Shown here: piece after piece, positions 6,973-11,636 of the stretch
How the letters are laid out: each line of letters opens with the position of its first letter
Position numbering within the stretch: the stretch's first letter is position 1
Origin: Prevotella sp. CAG:891
GTDB taxonomy: Bacteria > Bacteroidota > Bacteroidia > Bacteroidales > Bacteroidaceae
DNA: 11,636 nucleotides
Reading direction: 5' to 3'
Assembly (NCBI GenBank): GCA_000437675.1
Contig: FR901781.1
Span: forward strand, 1-11,636
Position numbers and translations under genes: made by a program
Notes under the pieces: model-generated
The model's input: only the letters and a program-made list of their open reading frames with translations
The model's database searches: none
Told to the model about the DNA's origin: nothing

Positions 6973-7039
6973 CAGGCAAGCTGCGGTTGTAATTGCGCAA
7001 CTTGCCTGCTGATGAGACAAAGGCTAACGTGTGAGCCTT
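6973..7039 (-). terminator. Two hairpins between hflX and the sugar symporter gene
   Basis: The first, on the minus strand, is AAGGCT (7039-7034) pairing with AGCCTT (7025-7020), followed by TGTCTC. The second is CAGGCAAG (7008-7001) pairing with CTTGCCTG (6980-6973), followed by TTTAATAC. Neither has a full T-run, so termination of hflX here is likely but probably partial. The second could also act in the leader of the symporter gene, ending 20 bases before its ATG. Confidence 0.4.
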
Positions 7040-7041
7040 AT

Positions 7042-8295
7042 TTAGTTTTCTTCGTAATGTTCGAACAGGAAATCGTTGTACGGATACTTTTGCACGTGGA
7101 GCTGCTTTACGCGGCTGTAGAAAAGGTCCTTGAGGTTGTCGATATTCAAGCGTTCACGGGCCGAAATAAAGATGCAATCGTCGCCAAGTCGTGCCATCCA
7201 CGTGTGCTGCAACTCGTTGAGCGACACATTTTCGCGCGTAGCGGGCGTGAGGTCGTCGGGGTCTTTTTCGGTCCACTCGTAAGCGTCCATTTTGTTGAAC
7301 ACCATGAGTCGGGGTTTGTCGGCACAGCCCAGATCGCTGAGCGTTTGGTCAACCACTTGAATCTGTTCTTCGAAATCGGGGTGCGACACGTCGACTACGT
7401 GCACCAGCAAGTCGGCTTCGCGCACCTCGTCGAGCGTACTCTTGAACGAGTCAACCAGGTCGGTAGGCAATTTACGGATAAAGCCCACCGTATCGGCCAG
7501 GAGGAAGGGCAGGTTGTCGATGATAACCTTACGCACGGTTGTATCGAGCGTAGCGAAGAGTTTGTTTTCGGCAAACACTTCGGTTTTGGCCAGGAGGTTA
7601 ATGAGCGTTGACTTACCCACGTTGGTGTAACCCACCAATGCCACACGAATCATGCGCCCGCGGTTTTTGCGCTGCGTTGTTTTTTGTCGGTCGATGTCGG
7701 CCAATCGCTGTTTGAGCAGCGCCATGCGGTTCAAGATGATACGGCGGTCCATTTCGAGCTGGGTTTCACCCGGTCCGCGCAGACCCACCGAACCCTTTCC
7801 GCCGCCCGAACCCGAGCCACCACCCTGACGTTCAAGGTGGGTCCAGAGTCGCTGCAGTCGGGGGAGCATGTAGCGATACTGCGCCAACTCCACCTGCGTC
7901 TTGGCATTAGCCGTTTGGGCACGCATGGCAAAGATGTCGAGAATGAGACTCGTACGGTCAAGAATCTTCACCTTCAGTTCTTTTTCGATGTTGCGCAACT
8001 GTTTGGCAGAGAGTTCGTCATCGAAAATAACCATACCGATTTCGCGTTCAGCCTCTTCTTCAGCCTCGATGTAGCACTTAATTTCTTCGAGTTTACCTTT
8101 TCCCACGTAAGTCACCGACGAGGGCGAATCGAGTCGCTGTGTAAACCGCTTCACGGTGACAGCACCGGCAGTTTCGGCCAGAAATTCCAGTTCATCGAGG
8201 TACTCGGCCGTTTTGCGCTCGTCCTGCGTACGGGTAATCAAGCCCACGAGAACGGCAGTTTCGGCCTTTACTTCTGTCTTTATAAATTCTTTCAT
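7042..8295 (-). CDS. hflX: GTPase HflX
   Basis: This 417-residue ribosome-associated GTPase splits or rescues stalled 70S ribosomes in other bacteria. The N-terminal HflX domain (about 15-125) contains 'TYVGKGKLEEIK' and 'VIFDDELSAKQLRNIEKELKVKILDRTSLILDIFAMRAQTANAKTQVELAQ'. A glycine-rich linker (158-176, 'GGGSGSGGGKGSVGLRGPGETQLE') leads to a coiled helical segment. The G domain follows: G1 GYTNVGKST (222-230), G2 around 'ATLDTT' (248-253), G3 DTVGF (268-272), G4 NKMD (334-337) and G5 SAR (378-380). All GTP-binding motifs are intact. The C-terminal tail after 'LFYSRVKQLH' is short, as in other Bacteroidota. The upstream region carries tandem repeats that may belong to its promoter. It is probably the first gene of a unit with the symporter gene, or alone. 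Confidence 0.97.
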   Translation of the reverse strand: MKEFIKTEVKAETAVLVGLITRTQDERKTAEYLDELEFLAETAGAVTVKRFTQRLDSPSSVTYVGKGKLEEIKCYIEAEEEAEREIGMVIFDDELSAKQLRNIEKELKVKILDRTSLILDIFAMRAQTANAKTQVELAQYRYMLPRLQRLWTHLERQGGGSGSGGGKGSVGLRGPGETQLEMDRRIILNRMALLKQRLADIDRQKTTQRKNRGRMIRVALVGYTNVGKSTLINLLAKTEVFAENKLFATLDTTVRKVIIDNLPFLLADTVGFIRKLPTDLVDSFKSTLDEVREADLLVHVVDVSHPDFEEQIQVVDQTLSDLGCADKPRLMVFNKMDAYEWTEKDPDDLTPATRENVSLNELQHTWMARLGDDCIFISARERLNIDNLKDLFYSRVKQLHVQKYPYNDFLFEHYEEN

Positions 8296-8360
8296 GTGTT
8301 ATTGCTAAAATAAGATTAAGGCAAGTGCTGCGTGGCGGTTGCCATTCATGCGGTTCGAAA

Positions 8361-8416
8361 CGGAGGAAATACACCTTATATATACGGCGGAAATACACTA
8401 CACCTTATATATAAGG
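8361..8416. repeat. Tandem imperfect repeat with palindrome upstream of hflX
   Basis: Two units share the pattern CGG(A/C)GGAAATACAC + CTTATATATA: 8361-8384 and 8385-8413, the second with five extra bases (TACAC) inside. The second unit ends in a perfect 14-bp palindrome, CCTTATATATAAGG (8403-8416), followed by a further partial GGAATACAT. It lies 66-121 bases before the hflX start, a suitable place for a promoter or operator, though no TAnnTTTG is seen there. Confidence 0.6.
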
Positions 8417-8609
8417 AATACATTTCGCAAACCGAAAGCAACAGAACTTGCATCGATTGAAAATGTTGGGCACGAAAAAAAATCAACAGCAACCATGTAT
8501 CTCTGTCAATCTCACTTTTCTTTTTTCACCGGTGCATGTAAGCACTTGCATCATGCCTCCGAAGCAGCAGACTATTTTTTTGCCTCTCTCCACACCTAAG
8601 TGGAACAAG

Positions 8610-8798
8610 ATGAAAAAACAGCCGCCCAAAATCCGGAAATCCATGCTGACTTTCTTGTCGGGTAGCCTTAGCGCAGACAAAGTTACGCATTTTATGAAAC
8701 ATGAGCCCGAAGTAGCCAGGCTTTTAAGCGAAAAGACGGGAAGTTTATGCCATATTCTGACTTCGTCACTGAAACACGCACCCAATAGCACGAATTAA
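8610..8798 (+). CDS. Doubtful small ORF, 62 residues
   Basis: From ATG 8610 the reading is basic at the N-terminus (MKKQPPKIRKS) with an amphipathic middle ('SADKVTHFMKHEPEVARLLSEK'). Codon choice resembles nearby genes, and a GGAAC sits a few bases upstream. The frame is open further up to 8448, but that part is low in coding character. No family is recognised, and there is no signal peptide or membrane segment. It may be a small hypothetical protein or chance. Confidence 0.25.
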   Translation: MKKQPPKIRKSMLTFLSGSLSADKVTHFMKHEPEVARLLSEKTGSLCHILTSSLKHAPNSTN

Positions 8799-9166
8799 AA
8801 AATGAGCCGTTTCATTGTCAAATTCATCAAGCCACAACAACCTGATGCGCATGCACAGCCCAAATGGCCATGTAGCTCCCCATATACTTTCGCCCAAAAG
8901 TAAGCTTTTGGCTCAGGGTTGCTCTCAGGAATTCACTCCGTATGCCTCATTTTTTTGTTGCAAATAAGCCCAAGCTGTTCGATAGATGTTTGCTGTCAAA
9001 TGTCATTTTGCAGGTGTCAACTGCTTTCTGCCGCTTTCAGGCCGCTCATCTTTCACAAAAAGAGCGTGTAAGTCACTCAAAAAAAATGCATAAATGGAAA
9101 AAACACAAGAAAATACAGAAAAATGTACATTTTGTATGATATTTCAAAAGATTTTTTTAAAATTGC

Positions 9167-9196
9167 TTTGTTGTTTGAATTATATCTATAACTTTG
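9167..9196 (+). promoter_or_regulatory. Bacteroidota-type promoter for the secreted three-module protein
   Basis: TTTG (9167-9170), an 18-base spacer and TAACTTTG (9189-9196) match the TTTG...TAnnTTTG consensus, with a spacer one base shorter than usual. Transcription would begin near 9203, leaving a leader of about 178 bases before ATG 9381. The surrounding DNA is very A/T-rich, as expected for a strong promoter. Confidence 0.65.
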
Positions 9197-9380
9197 CCAA
9201 TCGTAAAACACAGGTGATACTGCAAGGGAACGAAGTCTGACTGATTGAAACTTCAAGACTGTTGGTTGTGCATCCTCTTGAATATCCATCTCTCTTTCAT
9301 CTCTGGCAAATCTGTTCGTTTTACGTTCAGTAAAGTAACTTACTCAATCAAAATAATTAACAACCTTAACTCAGTTCAGT

Positions 9381-10715
9381 ATGAAGAAAATCTTTACCTT
9401 CTTCCTGTCAACACTGATGGGATGTAGCCTGTATGCACAGGAAAGTGCCGACCGCTTGGTCATCTTCGACAAGGCGCAAAACCAAAAAAGTTTCTTGGTA
9501 GAGCGTATCGACAGCATCTCGTTCAAGAAAATTGAAGGAGTGGTAGCTGCCGACGTTAAAGTGTTGGACATTACCCACGAAAAATTCCACTTCGAGGTAC
9601 TCCGTACTCCGGCTTGTAAGGCATTCAAACTCTTGGTTGTGCCTAAGGTGATTGCCAATCGTTTGACCAACGATGACGCAATGGCAAGCTATGTCGACGA
9701 AAATACGCAGCAAATGTATTGGCAAGATTTCACTAACGGTGAACTGCCTGCCGAAACCTTCGAAAAAGGTTCAGAATATGTAGCTGTAACCCTCGGCTTC
9801 GACGAAATTGGCACTCCTTGCTCTGTACGCAGAGTAGGCTTCACCACCTTGACTCCGCCCCTCATTGGCGACCCGAAGGTTGAAACTAAAGTCGACTCTA
9901 TCGGTTACCTCGGTTTCCGTGCTTCATTCGTTCCCAACAAGGACGTAAAGGGCTATGCAGTGCTGGCCGGCAAAAAGGAAGATATTAAAAAGCAGTTCGA
10001 GCAGTTTGGACCGATGATGGGCTTCAAGAACTTTGGCGACATGATCAAGTCTTGGGGTATCAATTCAGACTCTGCAATAACTGTTCATACTTGGGAAACC
10101 GGTTACGATCCCAACACCGAATACGCCATCTTCGTGCAGTCATGGGATAAAGCAGACACTTATGCACCCTGCGACACCATTATGGTAACTACCAAAAAGA
10201 TGGGTGGTCCGGGCAAGGCCGAAGTGAAGACTTCATTGGGTAAGTACGTTAAGGCCGATTGGAACGGCGAACAGTTGCCCAGCCAGTTCATTAAGTACGA
10301 ACCCAACGATCAGGTTTCAGTTTGGCGTCAGATGGTAGCCATCGATTCGCTCTATCAGAAAGATCCCGAAGGTTATCAAAATGAAGTACGTCAGGATCCT
10401 CCCATGCCGATGACTAACTGGTTCCTCTATGGCGGACAAGTGTTTGAAACCGACTATCAAATCAATCCCTCAACCAAGTTCGTGGTAATTACCGCTGCCA
10501 AGAACTCTGAAAGTGAATGGGGCGATGTAAAGGTTGATACTTACGAAACTGCCGCTTCAGTGATGAACGAAGAGAACCAGGCTCCCAAGAAGATTTCTTC
10601 TGTAACTATCCCCGGTTCACGCACCAGCGCCACCTCGATGCCTTTCTTCACACCCGGTCGCGCTCCGATGTTGAATACTAACAAGGTGGGAGCCCCCATC
10701 TTGAAACAAAAGTAA
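9381..10715 (+). CDS. Secreted protein with three predicted Ig/Fn3-like modules, function unknown
   Basis: The protein has 444 residues. The N-terminus MKKIFTFFLSTLMGCSLYAQ is a signal peptide, with cleavage likely after Gln20. A 'LMGC' inside it (Cys15) loosely resembles a lipobox but comes early and has an odd -2 residue. Residues 24-50 ('RLVIFDKAQNQKSFLVERIDSISFKK') form the short segment that opens many Bacteroidota secreted proteins of glycan loci. Three stretches of about 100-115 residues follow (58-157, 164-271, 275-390). Each begins with alternating hydrophobic strands and ends in a similar strand pair ('SEYVAVTLGF..SVRRVGFTT', 'TEYAIFVQSW..DTIMVTTKK', 'TKFVVITAAK..DVKVDTYET'), which I read as tandem Ig/fibronectin-III-like folds. 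The C-terminal tail (about 400-444) is Pro/Ser/Thr-rich, with no type IX sorting signal. No enzyme motif is seen. It is a single gene with its own promoter and terminator. Confidence 0.85.
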   Translation: MKKIFTFFLSTLMGCSLYAQESADRLVIFDKAQNQKSFLVERIDSISFKKIEGVVAADVKVLDITHEKFHFEVLRTPACKAFKLLVVPKVIANRLTNDDAMASYVDENTQQMYWQDFTNGELPAETFEKGSEYVAVTLGFDEIGTPCSVRRVGFTTLTPPLIGDPKVETKVDSIGYLGFRASFVPNKDVKGYAVLAGKKEDIKKQFEQFGPMMGFKNFGDMIKSWGINSDSAITVHTWETGYDPNTEYAIFVQSWDKADTYAPCDTIMVTTKKMGGPGKAEVKTSLGKYVKADWNGEQLPSQFIKYEPNDQVSVWRQMVAIDSLYQKDPEGYQNEVRQDPPMPMTNWFLYGGQVFETDYQINPSTKFVVITAAKNSESEWGDVKVDTYETAASVMNEENQAPKKISSVTIPGSRTSATSMPFFTPGRAPMLNTNKVGAPILKQK

Positions 10716-10776
10716 GCCGTTCAGCTTACAGGTGCTCACTCCTACATGTGAGTAGATTAAATGTTCTACGGCTTTG

Positions 10777-10819
10777 AGCTGCGTTGCAAGTTTTCAGAAC
10801 TTGCACGCAGCTTTTTTTT
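10777..10819 (+). terminator. Strong intrinsic terminator after the secreted-protein gene
   Basis: A stem of 15 pairs with one bulged T (AGCTGCG-T-TGCAAGTT / AACTTGCA-CGCAGCT) encloses a five-base loop (TTCAG) and runs into eight T (10812-10819). It lies about 60 bases after the stop at 10715. A smaller hairpin overlaps the stop itself (GTAAGC 10712-10717 / GCTTAC 10724-10729). Confidence 0.93.
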
Positions 10820-10884
10820 GTGCCCAAAAATCAAGCCTGAAAGTCCATCCAGCTTTGACAAACGGCAGGTAGGTTGTTACACGG

Positions 10885-11292
10885 CTACAAGTCTGCCACT
10901 CCTTCACACTCTCTTCGGCTCAGTATGCCCACCACTTCGCGGTCGGCCGGCAGCCAATTCGGAGTGTCAAGTTCTTGCGGTTTCAGCCAGACAGCCGATT
11001 TGTGTTCGCGCAGTTCGATTTGTCCGTCAGCGAGTGTACACAGGTAGCAGTGCATCGTCAGGTGGAACGCCGGATAGTCGTGTTCGGTGACACAGAGTTT
11101 TTCGCCCACCACGATGTCCACGCCCAATTCCTCCTGAATTTCGCGTTGCAGCGCCTGTTCCGGTGTTTCTCCGCTTTCTATTTTGCCGCCGGGAAATTCC
11201 CACCAGCCCTCGAATTCGCCATAGCCTCGCTGAGTGGCAAAGTAACGTCCGTTGTGGTGCAGAATGGCAGCCACCACTTCAATCTGTTTCAT
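10885..11292 (-). CDS. MutT-like Nudix hydrolase, (deoxy)nucleoside triphosphate pyrophosphohydrolase
   Basis: This is a 135-residue Nudix protein. The Nudix box is complete at residues 36-58: Gly36-x5-Glu42-x7-Arg50-Glu51-Ile52-x-Glu54-Glu55-x-Gly57-Val58, which binds the metal-pyrophosphate. The flanks 'VAAILHHNGRYFATQRGYGEFEGWWEFPGGKIESGE' and 'EHDYPAFHLTMHCYLC' are those of MutT-type enzymes that clear oxidised or unusual dNTPs. I chose ATG 11292 because homologues start 'MK.IEVVAA'; an ATG at 11304 would add four residues (MYGN) and cannot be excluded. A true MutT (8-oxo-dGTP) role is likely but not proven, since other Nudix enzymes look alike. The gene converges with the secreted-protein gene. 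Its own terminator is unclear; a weak stem near 10838-10860 with T's on the minus strand is possible. Confidence 0.92.
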   Translation of the reverse strand: MKQIEVVAAILHHNGRYFATQRGYGEFEGWWEFPGGKIESGETPEQALQREIQEELGVDIVVGEKLCVTEHDYPAFHLTMHCYLCTLADGQIELREHKSAVWLKPQELDTPNWLPADREVVGILSRRECEGVADL

Positions 11293-11397
11293 GTTTCCGT
11301 ACATTTTAATTCAGGTAAAAACGAATAGGATACAATGCCCCCAAAGGATACATACTTTTTGTTGAAGAAAAAACTGCTCGTTGAAGGTAATGTTAAT

Positions 11398-11590
11398 GAA
11401 GTCGTCTGAACTTTTATGAAATTCAAGATTTGCCTTAATTTTTGAGGCGTTTTTGGTCCTTGAAGAAGGAGTGTAGCGAGCTACACGACTGATGAAAGGT
11501 CAAAAAACGGCCAAAAAGAAAGGTGAAGATTGAATTTAGAAGAGATAAATCTCCAAATCAAATCTTCGTCAGAAAAGTTTAGACAACTTC
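11398..11590. repeat. Palindromic MITE-like repeat element
   Basis: The ends 11398-11419 and 11569-11590 are inverted repeats with 19 of 22 bases matching (GAAG-C/T-GTCT-G/A-AACTTTT...TGA). Further in, 11418-11477 and 11480-11537 are also mirror images at roughly 70% by hand alignment. They meet at a perfect centre, GTGTAGC-GA-GCTACAC (11471-11486). The right arm holds about 31 extra bases (11538-11568). There is no coding frame of note. The left arm recurs at 2265-2337 in the opposite sense. Form and dispersal suggest a non-autonomous mobile element or a multi-copy structured repeat. No clear target-site duplication is seen at the edges. Confidence 0.75.
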
Positions 11591-11600
11591 AAATACTACC

Positions 11601-11636
11601 TAAAAAAATCAGGAGGCCGGACACATCGTTCCAGCC
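11601..11636 (-). terminator. Possible terminator of a minus-strand gene beyond the right edge
   Basis: On the minus strand, GGCTGG (11636-11631) can pair with CCGGCC (11620-11615), with one G-T pair, over a ten-base loop, followed by TCCTGA and a run of seven T (plus-strand A run 11602-11608). The window ends within the stem, so the full hairpin and the gene before it are not visible. Confidence 0.3.

Larger units (their letters stand above)
8296..9380. other. Gene-poor spacer of about 1.1 kb between hflX and the secreted-protein gene
   Basis: This stretch separates two divergent genes. It holds the hflX leader, a tandem repeat with a palindrome (8361-8416), a doubtful ORF (8610-8798), a small hairpin (CCAAAAG 8894-8900 / CTTTTGG 8905-8911, no T-run), an A/T-rich stretch (9080-9190) and the promoter and leader of the gene at 9381. 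I see no tRNA-like or known ncRNA fold and no transposase trace. The leader 9203-9380 contains one weak stem (TTCAAGA 9252-9258 / TCTTGAA 9276-9282). Confidence 0.6.

Noticed and set aside
6850..7611. Open plus-strand reading of 253 residues across the hflX/symporter junction
   Set aside because: It runs antisense over two well-supported genes and has no recognisable domain.
7684..8313. Open plus-strand reading of 209 residues opposite hflX
   Set aside because: Antisense to a clearly conserved GTPase; composition and lack of motifs mark it as a shadow.
8942..9139. Small plus-strand ORF of 65 residues
   Set aside because: Low-complexity, Lys/His-rich end from an A-rich tract, no start signal and no coding character.
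9417..9431. Lipoprotein signal (LMGC) in the secreted three-module protein
   Set aside because: The Cys is only residue 15, the -2 residue is Met, and a good signal peptidase I site ending in AQ follows; soluble export is more likely.
11471..11486. GTGTAGC palindrome as a stand-alone operator
   Set aside because: It is the exact centre of the larger palindromic element, so it is better explained as part of that.

Overview
The window looks like chromosome from a member of the Bacteroidota, order Bacteroidales, and probably a Prevotella-like genus. Four things point there. The best promoters match the Bacteroidota pattern TTTG...TAnnTTTG. Shine-Dalgarno motifs are weak. There are secreted proteins with signal peptides ending in 'AQ', and one ends in a type IX-secretion-like tail (GIYIVNGKKWLK). 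A Nudix protein begins MKQIEVVAAIL. The genus is an inference from style; I could not run a search.

Layout. The left edge (2-358, +) is the C-terminal end of a sulfatase. Next comes a secreted Omp28-like protein with a CxxC motif (448-2235, +). A repeat-containing spacer leads to two neighbouring genes for putrescine synthesis, agmatine deiminase aguA (2425-3561, +) and N-carbamoylputrescine amidase aguB (3655-4557, +). Two facing intrinsic terminators (4565-4626 and 4685-4730) divide this block from a minus-strand block. That block holds a small outer-membrane beta-barrel gene broken by one extra base (4785-5367), a FucP-type sugar/H+ symporter (5742-6953) and the ribosome-associated GTPase gene hflX (7042-8295). 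A spacer of about 1.1 kb (8296-9380) has a tandem repeat with a palindrome upstream of hflX, a doubtful small ORF, and a good promoter with a long leader for an unrecognised three-module secreted protein (9381-10715, +). That gene ends in a strong terminator and faces a MutT-like Nudix hydrolase gene (10885-11292, -). The right edge holds a palindromic, MITE-like element (11398-11590).

How the genes relate. Only aguA and aguB form a clear pathway: agmatine to N-carbamoylputrescine to putrescine. The sulfatase, sugar symporter and secreted proteins fit a glycan-feeding host-associated lifestyle, but there is no SusC/SusD pair or glycoside hydrolase here to make a utilisation locus. hflX and the Nudix gene are housekeeping.

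The most notable feature is the repeat. The left arm of the palindromic element at the right edge is found again, in inverse orientation, at 2265-2337 between the Omp28-like gene and aguA, with 34 identical bases in a row. I saw no CRISPR array, tRNA, rRNA, transposase or phage gene, and no clear new multi-gene system.
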